Assembly (NCBI RefSeq): GCF_030732865.1
Contig: NZ_JASHKB010000016.1
Span: forward strand, 1-64,000
Length of the DNA stretch: 64,000 bases
Direction of reading: 5' to 3'
Origin: Roseitalea sp. MMSF_3546
Lineage (GTDB): Bacteria > Pseudomonadota > Alphaproteobacteria > Rhizobiales > Rhizobiaceae
A model generated the notes under the pieces. It made no database searches and was not told the origin of the DNA. It was given only the letters and a program-made list of their open reading frames with translations. Shown in pieces: positions 26,827 to 34,712 of this stretch. Positions within the stretch are counted from its first letter, which is position 1, and the number at the start of each line of letters is the position of its first letter. Both the position numbers and the translations under genes were made by a program.

Positions 26827-27141
26827 TCAACGGGAGTCGGGCTCCGTCTCTTCGTGGGCGAGCAACGTCAGATAGTCGCTTGCTCCGTGAAGAACCCTGA
26901 TGATCTCCACGCTATCGGGGCGTATGCGATAGATGATCAGGTAGTCACGATAGAGGCGACGCCGAAGCTCGGAGCAGCCGGGCAATGCCGCGTAGCGCTC
27001 GGGCATGCGCTGCAGCCCGGCGCAGCGTTCGCGCAGTTCGGCGACGATTTCGCGCGCTTTGCGGCGTCCGGCGCGGACTTCAAGATACTCGAAGATCTGT
27101 TGAATGTCCGAACGGGCGGGCCGGGTGATTCTGACCTTCAT
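26827..27141 (-). CDS. parE: ParE/RelE-superfamily toxin
   Basis: A 104-residue ParE-fold protein: MKVRITRPARSDIQQIFEYL at the start, the basic YRDYLIIYRIRPDSVEIIRVLHGASDY end, and arginines across the middle. ParE toxins inhibit DNA gyrase; RelE members cut ribosome-bound mRNA. The gene overlaps the antitoxin stop by four bases (ATGA), the usual arrangement. A broken second copy lies downstream. Confidence 0.85.
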   Translation of the reverse strand: MKVRITRPARSDIQQIFEYLEVRAGRRKAREIVAELRERCAGLQRMPERYAALPGCSELRRRLYRDYLIIYRIRPDSVEIIRVLHGASDYLTLLAHEETEPDSR

Positions 27142-27383
27142 TCGGCCGTGGCGGTGCCCAGCAGATCGTCGAACACCTCGTCGAGGTCGTCAGTCTCCCC
27201 TCGCTCGGCCGCTTCAAGGCCCTCCCGGACGAGGGTGTGAAAGTGCGCCAGCCTGGCCTCGCGTTCCTGCACCAGCCGAACGCCCTCTCGCAGCACCTCG
27301 GATTTCGACCCGTAGCGACCCGTCTTGACGAGGTCGTCCACGAACCGTTCGAGCGCGTCGCCAAGATCGGCGGATATGGGCAT
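27138..27383 (-). CDS. parD: ParD-family antitoxin
   Basis: An 81-residue antitoxin. An N-terminal ribbon-helix-helix (about 1-45; LVKTGRYGSKSEVLREGVRL is the helix pair) binds DNA, and the acidic C-terminus (GETDDLDEVFDDLL) wraps the toxin. GGAG precedes the ATG at 27383. It is the first gene of the module and should repress its own promoter. Confidence 0.85.
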   Translation of the reverse strand: MPISADLGDALERFVDDLVKTGRYGSKSEVLREGVRLVQEREARLAHFHTLVREGLEAAERGETDDLDEVFDDLLGTATAE

Positions 27384-27404
27384 GGCGTGTCTCCTTCGCT
27401 GAGA

Positions 27405-27439
27405 CGATAACACGCTGGCTCGGGCAATAACAGTTATCG
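27405..27439. promoter_or_regulatory. Inverted repeat before parD
   Basis: CGATAAC (27405-27411) and GTTATCG (27433-27439) form a perfect seven-base inverted repeat, with further TTATCG copies beside it. It lies between the ureC stop and the parD start and is the likely ParD operator. Confidence 0.55.
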
Positions 27440-27453
27440 GCTCTTATCGCCGT

Positions 27454-29166
27454 TCAGAACAGGAAGTACCGCTGCGCCATGGGGACCACCTCGGCCGGCT
27501 CGCAGGTCAGCAGTTCGCCGTCGGCGCGGACCTCGTAGGTCTCCGGGTCGACCTCGACGTCGGGCGTGGCGTCGTTGAGCCTGAGGTCGGCCTTGGAGAT
27601 GCCGCCGCGCACATTGTCGACGGCGACCAGCTCCTTTTGCGTTTCCAGCTTGTGGGCGAGCCCGTCCTCGATCGCCGCCTTGGAGACAAAGGTGACCGCC
27701 GAATTGGCCAGCGCCTTGCCGAAGGCGCCGAACATGGGCCGATAGTGCACCGGCTGGGGCGTCGGGATCGAGGCGTTCGGGTCGCCCATCGGCGCGGCGA
27801 CGATGGAGCCGCCCAGCAGGATCATCGCCGGCTTGACGCCGAAGAAGGCCGGATCCCACAAAACGAGATCGGCGCGCTTGCCGACCTCGATCGAGCCGAT
27901 CTCGCCCGAAATACCGTGCGCGATGGCCGGGTTGATCGTGTATTTGGCGATGTAGCGGCGCACGCGGAGATTGTCGTTGTCGCCGGTTTCCTCGGGCAGG
28001 GCGCCGCGCTGGCGCTTCATCTTGTCGGCCGTCTGCCAGGTGCGGATGATCACCTCGCCGACGCGGCCCATGGCCTGGCTGTCCGAAGCGATGATCGAGA
28101 ACGCGCCCATGTCGTGCAATATGTCCTCGGCGGCGATGGTCTCCTTCCTGATCCGGCTTTCGGCGAAGGCGACGTCCTCGGGAATGTTGGAGTCGAGGTG
28201 ATGGCAGACCATGAGCATGTCCAGATGCTCGTCGATCGTGTTGACCGTGTAGGGCCGGGTCGGATTGGTCGAGGAGGGCAGCACGTTGGGCAGCCCGCAG
28301 ATCCTGATGATGTCCGGCGCGTGGCCGCCGCCGGCGCCCTCGGTGTGGAAGGCGTGGATGGTGCGGCCGTGAATGGCCTCGATGGTCTGCTCGACGAAGC
28401 CGCTTTCGTTGAGCGTGTCGGTGTGGATCATCACTTGCACGTCGAATGCGTCGGCCACCTTCAGGCAGCAATCGATGGCGGCGGGCGTGGTGCCCCAGTC
28501 CTCGTGCAGCTTGAGCGCGCAGGCGCCGCCCAGCACCTGCTCCTCGAGCGCGGCGGGCAGCGAGGCGTTGCCCTTGCCGGCGAAGGCCAGGTTTATCGGA
28601 AAGGCGTCGGCGGCCTGGATCATGCGGCCGATATGCCAGGGGCCGGGCGTGCAGGTGGTGGCGAGCGAGCCGTGCGCCGGGCCGGTGCCGCCGCCGAGCA
28701 TGGTCGTCACGCCGCTCATCAGCGCGTCGTCCACCTGCTGCGGGCAGATGAAATGGATGTGGCTGTCGAACCCGCCGGCGGTGAGGATCCTGCCTTCGCC
28801 GGCGATCGCCTCGGTGCCCGGCCCGATGATGATGTTCACGCCGGGCTGGGTGTCGGGATTGCCGGCCTTGCCGATGGCGGCGATGCGCCCGTCCTTCAGG
28901 CCGATATCGGCCTTGTAGATGCCGGTGACATCGACGACCAGCGCATTGGTGATGACGGTGTCGACCGCGCCCTCGAACCGGGTCATCTGGCTCTGGCCCA
29001 TGCCGTCGCGAATGACCTTGCCGCCGCCGAACTTGACCTCCTCGCCATAGGTCGTGAAGTCCTTTTCGACCGCAACGAACAGTTCGGTGTCGGCCAGGCG
29101 AACCTTGTCGCCCGTGGTGGGGCCGTACATGTCGGCATAGGCGGCGCGGGAAATGCGGGCGGGCAT
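27454..29166 (-). CDS. ureC: Urease alpha subunit
   Basis: A 570-residue catalytic subunit, the usual length. Nickel ligands in SHIHF (H136, H138), the carbamylated lysine in [11 protein letters not shown] (K219), the HTDTLNESG and [13 protein letters not shown] histidines and the SDSQAMGR aspartate are all present. The flap His lies in CHHLD. It hydrolyses urea to ammonia and carbamate. The ATG at 29166 follows GGAG. Unlike the usual ureABC operon, an oppositely oriented gene separates it from ureB, so it needs its own promoter in the 98-base gap to 29265. Confidence 0.97.
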   Translation of the reverse strand: MPARISRAAYADMYGPTTGDKVRLADTELFVAVEKDFTTYGEEVKFGGGKVIRDGMGQSQMTRFEGAVDTVITNALVVDVTGIYKADIGLKDGRIAAIGKAGNPDTQPGVNIIIGPGTEAIAGEGRILTAGGFDSHIHFICPQQVDDALMSGVTTMLGGGTGPAHGSLATTCTPGPWHIGRMIQAADAFPINLAFAGKGNASLPAALEEQVLGGACALKLHEDWGTTPAAIDCCLKVADAFDVQVMIHTDTLNESGFVEQTIEAIHGRTIHAFHTEGAGGGHAPDIIRICGLPNVLPSSTNPTRPYTVNTIDEHLDMLMVCHHLDSNIPEDVAFAESRIRKETIAAEDILHDMGAFSIIASDSQAMGRVGEVIIRTWQTADKMKRQRGALPEETGDNDNLRVRRYIAKYTINPAIAHGISGEIGSIEVGKRADLVLWDPAFFGVKPAMILLGGSIVAAPMGDPNASIPTPQPVHYRPMFGAFGKALANSAVTFVSKAAIEDGLAHKLETQKELVAVDNVRGGISKADLRLNDATPDVEVDPETYEVRADGELLTCEPAEVVPMAQRYFLF

Positions 29167-29264
29167 GACGGGCTCCTTCAATGCTGTCGGCGTACGCGAT
29201 GGTGGGAACCTGCGGGCGTTCCGCCTGTTGATAGGCAAACACTGTTCAGTCCCGGAGGGAAAAC

Positions 29265-29723
29265 ATGGTCTTCAAGCACGGGCGCATTCTTGCCGCGCTG
29301 ATGGCAATGGCGCCGATCGCGCTGCCTGCGGCGCATGCCCAGGGCGTCTCCGACAGTTCGATCGTCGGAAGCGAGCGCGAGATCATCGAGATCAGTCGCG
29401 ATGTCTCGGAAGTCAGCCTGGACGGCCTGCTCGAAAACGCCGAGGACACGGCCGACCGCATTCGCATGCTCACCGATCCAGAAGAGGTCACCATCGTCCA
29501 GCTCGGCGAGCGGCGCAGGGCGGTCACCGAAGAGATCGAGCAGTTCATGCGCGATCACCAGCCGGTGCTCGTGGATCTGCGCAACGCGGTGCAGATCAAC
29601 GCCGTCCTGTTCGAGATTCTCAACGCCAAGGGCATCGGCGCGCCCGAAGTGCTGGCCGCCGATGTCGACGAGGACGATTCCATCACGGTGTACGCCTTCG
29701 CCACCCAGGCGCCGGGGAACTGA
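29265..29723 (+). CDS. Hypothetical secreted protein
   Basis: A 152-residue protein with a clear signal peptide (about 1-25, ending AHA) and a helical, charged mature part rich in Glu and Asp. GGAGG lies eight bases before the ATG. I do not recognise the family. It is read against the surrounding urease genes, splitting ureC from ureB, and shares a divergent promoter region with ureC. Confidence 0.7.
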   Translation: MVFKHGRILAALMAMAPIALPAAHAQGVSDSSIVGSEREIIEISRDVSEVSLDGLLENAEDTADRIRMLTDPEEVTIVQLGERRRAVTEEIEQFMRDHQPVLVDLRNAVQINAVLFEILNAKGIGAPEVLAADVDEDDSITVYAFATQAPGN

Positions 29724-29735
29724 GGCGCCCACGCC

Positions 29736-30146
29736 TCAGCCCTCCTCGAGCAGGAGCAGCAATTGCTCGGTGCGCTGGCGGGTGAGTTGCGCCTTGCAGC
29801 TGTTCTCGATCAGCGGGCGGATCGAGCCGCCGGCATAGCGGGCACCCTCGGCCGTGCAATGACCGTCGCGGAAGTCGATCCAGGCACGCTGGGCCTTGAG
29901 CAGATTGTCATGGCCGTTGGCCTGTTCGGGAAAATGGGCGCGCGCGGAGGCGTCGGACGCCTTGATCGCGGCGACCACGAGCGGCCAGGCGGCGTTGAGC
30001 GCCCGGTCGGCGCGCTGAAAGTCCCGATAGGCGCAGTAGTTCATGCCCTGCTGAGGCAGATCGGCCGGACTGGCGCAGTCCCACTCCTGCGCGCTCGCCG
30101 GCAGCGCGACGAGCAGTAGGGCCAGCCAGCCGGCGGCTTGGCGCAT
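29736..30146 (-). CDS. LprI-like (DUF1311) exported protein
   Basis: A 136-residue exported protein with a signal peptide (about 1-19) and a lysozyme-inhibitor-LprI type domain: WDCASPADLPQQGMNYCAYRDFQRAD, then LLKAQRAWIDFRDGHC and NSCKAQLTRQRTEQL. Four cysteines probably form two disulfides. The ATG overlaps the ureB stop by one base (TGATG), so it is coupled to ureB. Its link to urease is unexplained. Confidence 0.8.
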   Translation of the reverse strand: MRQAAGWLALLLVALPASAQEWDCASPADLPQQGMNYCAYRDFQRADRALNAAWPLVVAAIKASDASARAHFPEQANGHDNLLKAQRAWIDFRDGHCTAEGARYAGGSIRPLIENSCKAQLTRQRTEQLLLLLEEG

Positions 30147-30451
30147 CACAGGCTCCCCATGATCATCTTGCGGAAGCCGTAGATCTCGTGGCTGCCGGAG
30201 AAATGGATCAAGGTGACGTCGCGGCTCTGGCCGGGCTCGAAACGCACCGCCGTGCCGGCGGGAATGTCGAGCCGATGGCCGCGCGCGGCCTCGCGGTCGA
30301 AGTCGAGCGCCGGATTGGTCTCGTGGAAATGATAGTGCGAGCCGACCTGCACCGGCCGGTCGCCGGTATTGGCGACGGTCAGCGTGATCGCCTCGCGGCC
30401 GGCATTGAGTTCGATATCGGTGTCGGGGGTGACGATCTCGCCGGGGATCAT
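30146..30451 (-). CDS. ureB: Urease beta subunit
   Basis: A 101-residue subunit with the family start [10 protein letters not shown] and the conserved [18 protein letters not shown] and [13 protein letters not shown] stretches. It forms the alpha-beta-gamma heterotrimer with UreC and UreA. It overlaps the HD-domain gene upstream (ATGA) and the LprI-like gene downstream. Confidence 0.96.
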   Translation of the reverse strand: MIPGEIVTPDTDIELNAGREAITLTVANTGDRPVQVGSHYHFHETNPALDFDREAARGHRLDIPAGTAVRFEPGQSRDVTLIHFSGSHEIYGFRKMIMGSL

Positions 30452-31032
30452 GGTTCGGCCTTTCGTTTGCGCGCCGCTTCGATCTCCGCTTCGAGCCTTG
30501 CGGCCGAGCGGTCGAATCGGGCTTCGAGTTGTGGCTCGAGGCCGCGGCAGACATCGACCACCTTGCGGGCCCAGTGAAGATACCGCGCATTCGCCTCGAC
30601 GTCGAAGGCGGCGTGCGGCAGGTCGAGCAGTTCCTCGACATTGGAGGTCTTGTCGGCCAGCTTGAGGCGCTTGACCCGGTCGCCCGCATCGCGCGTTTGG
30701 TCGACCTGGCGCTGGCGCCGCGCATCGCCCGTCAGGTCTGGCGGGTCGGTGACGTCCATGACCAGATCGGCGATCCCGTCGCCGAACCGTTCGCGCAGGA
30801 TCGGTTCGCGCACGCCCGTGTCCTCGACCGTGTCGTGCAGCCAGGCGGCGGCGGCCAGCACCGGGTCGAACGGCTCGCAACGGGCGCAAAGCGCCGCCAC
30901 CTCCGCCAGATGAACCAGATAGGGGTCGCCCTTGTCGGCGCGTGTCTGGGCGCCGTGGGCGTGGGCGGCGAAAAGCGCGGCCTCGCTGATCAGGCGTGCG
31001 TCGGCGTTCGGCTCGGCGGACGGCGCGATCAT
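30448..31032 (-). CDS. HD-domain protein, small alarmone hydrolase-like
   Basis: A 194-residue HD-superfamily hydrolase. H41 (in YLVHLAEVA), the HD pair H66-D67 in [13 protein letters not shown] with following E70-D71, and LADKTSN near residue 145 match the metal site of RelA/SpoT hydrolase domains and of stand-alone MESH1-type enzymes that remove pyrophosphate from ppGpp. No synthetase domain is present. It sits four bases after ureA and overlaps ureB, inside the urease operon, an unusual place. Confidence 0.8.
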   Translation of the reverse strand: MIAPSAEPNADARLISEAALFAAHAHGAQTRADKGDPYLVHLAEVAALCARCEPFDPVLAAAAWLHDTVEDTGVREPILRERFGDGIADLVMDVTDPPDLTGDARRQRQVDQTRDAGDRVKRLKLADKTSNVEELLDLPHAAFDVEANARYLHWARKVVDVCRGLEPQLEARFDRSAARLEAEIEAARKRKAEP

Positions 31033-31036
31033 CGCT

Positions 31037-31339
31037 TCACCTGATCGGTTCGTGCACGGTGACGAGCTTTGTGCCGTCGGGAAAGGTCGCCTCGACCTGA
31101 ATGTCGTGGATCATCTCGGGCACGCCCTCCATGACCTGATCGCGGCTCAGGACGGTGGCGCCCTCGGCCATCAGTTCGGCCACCGACCGACCCTCGCGCG
31201 CGCCCTCGACGACGAAATCGGTGATCAGCGCGATGGCTTCGGGGTGGTTGAGCCTGATCCCGCGCGCCAGGCGCTTGCGCGCCACCTCGGCGGCCATGGC
31301 GACCAGAAGCTTGTCCTTTTCCCTGGGTGTGAGCTGCAT
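31037..31339 (-). CDS. ureA: Urease gamma subunit
   Basis: A 100-residue subunit with the family start [31 protein letters not shown]... and the conserved VMEGVPEMI segment. It is the first gene of the ureA-HD-ureB-lprI run. A sigma-54-like site lies about 70 bases upstream of the ATG. The usual upstream neighbour ureD is missing; the gene before it is a creatininase homologue. Confidence 0.96.
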   Translation of the reverse strand: MQLTPREKDKLLVAMAAEVARKRLARGIRLNHPEAIALITDFVVEGAREGRSVAELMAEGATVLSRDQVMEGVPEMIHDIQVEATFPDGTKLVTVHEPIR

Positions 31340-31405
31340 GGATGTCCCCGGCTTGATCCGAGGCGCATGCTAGTCGTCAACCGGGCGGGGGAAAAGGCCA
31401 CAAGA

Positions 31406-31421
31406 TGCAACAGAGCTGCCG
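31406..31421 (-). promoter_or_regulatory. Candidate sigma-54 promoter before ureA
   Basis: Read on the minus strand: CGGCAGC-TCTG-TTGCA. The -24 GG, the -12 GC, their spacing and the TTGCA box fit the sigma-54 consensus; two bases of the -24 box differ. The predicted start would give a leader of about 55 bases to the ureA ATG. This would place urease under nitrogen control, as in many proteobacteria. Confidence 0.45.
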
Positions 31422-31447
31422 AAAATTTGGGCGGCGATGCCTGTTCT

Positions 31448-32245
31448 TCAGCCGCCCAGCCAGTCCGCCAGGCGGGCGCGGCGCACTTGCTTGAGCAGTT
31501 CGACGAAGCCTTCGGCCTGATGGCGCGCGGTCGCCTCGCCCTTTTGCGCCGTGGCGCGCCCGGCTTCGCCGACGACGCCCTGAGGGTTCAGGTCGCTTGC
31601 GATCCAGGCCCAGGCATGGGTGCCCTGCGGCGCGATGTGATCGAAGGTGGCGCGCGCGTCGACGGTGCGCGAGGAAAAGTCTTCGGCCTTTTCCATCGCG
31701 ACCGTCTCGGGGCGGAAATGGAGCATCAGCGAGGTCTCGACATCGCCGCCATGGATGCCGAACTGGCGCTCGGTGTCCGAATAGAGCCCCTCGGGCAGGC
31801 CGAAGCGCATCCAGCTCGTCTTGATCGCCAGCATGTCGTGGCGCACGCGCATCTCGCGGGCGACGATGCCCATGATCTCCTCATTGCCGCCGTGCGAATT
31901 GACGATCACCAGCTTGCGGATGCCGGCACGCGCGACCGAATCGCCAAGATCGCACCAGTGGGCGATCAGCGTGCGCGCGTCCACGGTCAGCGTGCCGGGC
32001 ACGCGGACATGCTCGTTGGACTTTCCGACAGGCTGGACCGGCAGGAAGCGCGCGTCCAGATCGTCCGGCAGCAGCGCGAACACCGTCGCCAGCATGCCTT
32101 CCATGATCGACTGGTCGGTGCTGACCGGCAGATGCGGGCCGTGCTGCTCGATCGCGGCAACGGGCAGGACGGCGACCGTCGCCTCGGGATCGAGGTCCTC
32201 GAACTGCCGGGCGGTGAAGTCGCCCCACCACAGCCTGCGCGTCAT
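31448..32245 (-). CDS. Creatininase family amidohydrolase
   Basis: A 265-residue metal-dependent hydrolase with the family motifs EQHGPHLP near residue 33, NSHGGNEE near residue 116, and GIHGGDVETSLML near residue 166. Family members open creatinine or other cyclic amides, deformylate FAPy compounds, or process peptides (MftE). Coupled to the RidA gene by an ATGA overlap and placed directly upstream of urease, it may take part in opening an imported N-heterocycle. The true substrate is unknown. Confidence 0.85.
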   Translation of the reverse strand: MTRRLWWGDFTARQFEDLDPEATVAVLPVAAIEQHGPHLPVSTDQSIMEGMLATVFALLPDDLDARFLPVQPVGKSNEHVRVPGTLTVDARTLIAHWCDLGDSVARAGIRKLVIVNSHGGNEEIMGIVAREMRVRHDMLAIKTSWMRFGLPEGLYSDTERQFGIHGGDVETSLMLHFRPETVAMEKAEDFSSRTVDARATFDHIAPQGTHAWAWIASDLNPQGVVGEAGRATAQKGEATARHQAEGFVELLKQVRRARLADWLGG

Positions 32246-32643
32246 CGGGCGTCTCCGGCCGGGGCGGCGGCGATCGCCTCTATCTCCACGGTGAATTCGG
32301 GCCGCGCGAAACCCGAAACGATCATCAGCGTGGAGGCTGGCGCGGGATCGGCGAACAGTTCGTCGCGCACCTTCATGTAGGGCGCAAGGTGCTCGCGGCC
32401 GGTGACGAAGGCATTGATGCGCACAATGTCTTCGAGACCCATGCCGGCTGCCCGCAACACCGCCTCGATGTTGAAGAAGCACAGCCGGGCCTGCGGTTCG
32501 GTGCCGGCGGGAACCTCGTCGTCGGGTGCGATGCCGAGCTGGCCCGAGCAGAAAAGCAGGCGGCTGCCGGCCGGCACCTCGACGCCATGGCTGTAGCGGG
32601 CAAAGGGCGCACGGATCGTGCCGGGCGTGTGACGGATCAGCAT
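32242..32643 (-). CDS. RidA family (YjgF/YER057c/UK114) protein
   Basis: A 133-residue RidA-superfamily protein: LFCSGQLGIAPDDEVPAG, the RINAFVTGREHL segment and the C-terminal RPEFTVEIEAIA are the usual landmarks, although the canonical Arg-105 environment (PxxRPxVEVE) is replaced by FARPEFTVEIE. RidA proteins hydrolyse reactive enamines or imines; RutC-like members act in pyrimidine breakdown. It is the first gene of a pair with the creatininase homologue and diverges from the importer operon. Confidence 0.85.
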   Translation of the reverse strand: MLIRHTPGTIRAPFARYSHGVEVPAGSRLLFCSGQLGIAPDDEVPAGTEPQARLCFFNIEAVLRAAGMGLEDIVRINAFVTGREHLAPYMKVRDELFADPAPASTLMIVSGFARPEFTVEIEAIAAAPAGDAR

Positions 32644-32786
32644 GGGCGGGCCTTTGGCGTTGGCTGGCGCCGATCATGCAAATCGGGCCGGGCTTGGCAA
32701 GCCGCCCCATGCACAACCGGCCGCGCGCGTGCCGCGCCGGACTCGACAAACGCAAAAAAACGTGGCCGACTTATTGTCAAGGTTGC

Positions 32787-32802
32787 TGGCACGTCGCTTG
32801 CA
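32787..32802 (+). promoter_or_regulatory. Sigma-54 promoter of the importer/deaminase operon
   Basis: TGGCACG-TCGC-TTGCA matches the sigma-54 consensus (TGGCACG, four bases, TTGCW) at every conserved position. The -12 GC is at 32800-32801, so transcription would start near 32813, 52 bases before the binding-protein ATG. This makes RpoN-dependent, probably NtrC-type nitrogen control of the whole operon likely. Confidence 0.75.
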
Positions 32803-32864
32803 TTGCCCGCGGCATCGGAAATCCGCGACCGTGGCGGTCGTGCCAACACTGTGAGGTGTTCTTC

Positions 32865-33857
32865 ATGAAGCGCGTCTTGATTGCAACTTCGGCCCTTGCC
32901 TTTTCCGCCGGCGCTGCCGCGGCTGCCGAACCCTTCGTCTATGGGACCAACTGGCTGGCCCAGCCCGAGCATGGCGGCTTCTACCAGTCGGTCGCCGACG
33001 GCACCTACGAGGCGTGCGGCCTCGACGTCGAGATCCGGCAGGGCGGCCCGCAGGTGAACAACCGGGCGCTGCTGCTGGCCGGGCGGATCGACGCGCATAT
33101 GGGCGGCAACATGCTCGAGGCCTTCGCCGCCGTCGAACAGGATATCCCGGTCGTCGTCGTCGCCGCCTCGTTTCAGAAGGAGCCGCAGGTGCTGATGACC
33201 CATCCGGATCAGGGCCTCGACACCTGGGAGAGCCTGCTGGAGGCGGACGAATACATTCTGGGCGACCAGGGCTTTCAGAGCTACTTCCAGTGGATGATCA
33301 CCGAGTTCGGCTTCGATCCGGCCAAGCGCGTGCCCTATACGTTCAACCCCGCGCCGTTCATCGCCAATCCGAAATCGGTGCAGCAGGGTTACATCACCTC
33401 CGAGCCCTTCGCGGTGGAGCGGGAAGGCGGGTTCGAGCCGAACCTTTTCCTTCTGGCCGATTACGGCTTCGATACCTATTCGACGACCATCGAGGTGATG
33501 CAGCAGACCATCGACGAACGTCCCGAGGCGGTCAAATGCTTCGTGGAGGGCTCGATCCTTGGCTGGTACAATTATCTTTACGGCGACAATGCCGCCGCCA
33601 ACGAACTGATCCAGGCCGACAATCCGGACATGAGCGACGAGCAGATCGCCTTTTCCATCGCCAAGCTGAAGGAGTACGGCATCGTCGATTCCGGCGACAG
33701 CGAAGCGCTCGGCATCGGTGCGATGACCGACGAGCGCATGCAGAGCTTCTATGACAAGATGGTCCGTGCCGGCGTGTCGCCCGAGGGGATCGACATCACC
33801 AGGGCCTACACGCTCGACTATGTCAACCAAGGCCTGGGGCTTGAGCTTAGGAACTGA
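32865..33857 (+). CDS. NMT1-like ABC substrate-binding protein of the deaminase operon
   Basis: A 330-residue periplasmic protein with a signal peptide (about 1-21). The mature part has VYGTNWLAQPEHGGFYQSVADGTYEACGLDVEIRQ, typical of the NMT1 family that includes ThiY and other binders of pyrimidine-like ligands. GAGG lies eight bases before the ATG. It is the first gene of a plus-strand run of seven (importer, cytosine-deaminase-like enzyme, FAD oxidase, two reductases) behind a sigma-54 promoter. It is a distant relative of the binding protein at 19840-20847. Confidence 0.88.
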   Translation: MKRVLIATSALAFSAGAAAAAEPFVYGTNWLAQPEHGGFYQSVADGTYEACGLDVEIRQGGPQVNNRALLLAGRIDAHMGGNMLEAFAAVEQDIPVVVVAASFQKEPQVLMTHPDQGLDTWESLLEADEYILGDQGFQSYFQWMITEFGFDPAKRVPYTFNPAPFIANPKSVQQGYITSEPFAVEREGGFEPNLFLLADYGFDTYSTTIEVMQQTIDERPEAVKCFVEGSILGWYNYLYGDNAAANELIQADNPDMSDEQIAFSIAKLKEYGIVDSGDSEALGIGAMTDERMQSFYDKMVRAGVSPEGIDITRAYTLDYVNQGLGLELRN

Positions 33858-33896
33858 AACCGCAGGCGCAGGGCGCCCGCAGGCGGAGCGGGGCTG

Positions 33897-34712
33897 GTGA
33901 CCATGCACGCCGTGCCCGCGGGCGAGACCGGCGCGCCGCAGCTTGTCATGCGGTCGGTCGGCAAGACCTTCGGCAACGACGTCGTCGCTCTGCGCGATGT
34001 CGACCTGACGATCCGGCAGGGCGACTTCCTGTCGCTGCTGGGGCCGTCGGGCTGCGGCAAGTCGACGGCGCTGCGGCTGATCGCCGGGCTGTCGGCCCCG
34101 AGCGCCGGCACGCTCGACTGGCGCGGCCCGCCCATGGATAGGACCGATGTCGGCTTCGTCTTTCAGGAGCCGACGCTGATGCCCTGGGCGACGGTGTTCG
34201 ACAATGTGTGGCTGCCGCTGCGCCTGCGCGGAGTGTCGCGCCGCGATGCGCAGGAGCGCGTGGCCGCGGTGCTCGAGCAGGTGCATCTGACCGGCTTCGA
34301 GGAGGCGGTGCCGCGCGAATTGTCGGGCGGCATGAAGATGCGCGCCTCGATCGCCCGCGCAATGGTCACCCGGCCGCGTGTGCTGTTGATGGACGAGCCG
34401 TTCGCCGCGCTCGACGAAATCACCCGATCAAGGCTCAACGGCGATCTTCTCGAACTGTGGGAGGCCGAGCGCTTCACGGTGATCTTCGTGACCCATTCGG
34501 TGTTCGAAAGCGTGTTCCTGTCGAGCCGGGTGATCGTCATGGCGGCCAATCCGGGCCGCGTGTTCGACGAGATGGCCGTCGATGCGCCCTATCCGCGCGA
34601 CGATGCCTTTCGGACATCGGAAGACTATGCGCATCTGATCCGCGCCGCATCGAACATGCTGCGCGCGGCGATGGGGCTCGCACCGCTGGAGACCGCCAAT
34701 GGCGTCCATTGA
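33897..34712 (+). CDS. ABC transporter ATP-binding protein of the deaminase operon
   Basis: A 271-residue ATPase with Walker A GPSGCGKST, Q-loop VFQEPTLMPWATV, signature ELSGGMKMR, Walker B VLLMDEP and switch His in FVTHSVFE. The GTG at 33897 has GGAG eight bases upstream; an ATG six bases later is the alternative. The 3' end overlaps the permease start by 14 bases. Confidence 0.88.
   Translation: MTMHAVPAGETGAPQLVMRSVGKTFGNDVVALRDVDLTIRQGDFLSLLGPSGCGKSTALRLIAGLSAPSAGTLDWRGPPMDRTDVGFVFQEPTLMPWATVFDNVWLPLRLRGVSRRDAQERVAAVLEQVHLTGFEEAVPRELSGGMKMRASIARAMVTRPRVLLMDEPFAALDEITRSRLNGDLLELWEAERFTVIFVTHSVFESVFLSSRVIVMAANPGRVFDEMAVDAPYPRDDAFRTSEDYAHLIRAASNMLRAAMGLAPLETANGVH

Larger units (their letters stand above)
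25517..27045. repeat. Tandem duplication, about 768-base unit (DUF29 plus parE segment)
   Basis: Two direct copies, about 25517-26270 and 26285-27040, each hold a DUF29 gene, the same intergenic stretch and the parE 3' part. Matching features are exactly 768 bases apart (for example stops 25525/26293 and 26059/26827). Flanks are almost identical, while a block within DUF29 (about 25630-25740 and the matching stretch) differs strongly. The left copy lost the parE 5' end. Confidence 0.85.

Noticed and set aside
27637-29301. Plus-strand open frame of 554 codons opposite ureC
   Set aside because: Antisense to a complete, motif-perfect ureC.
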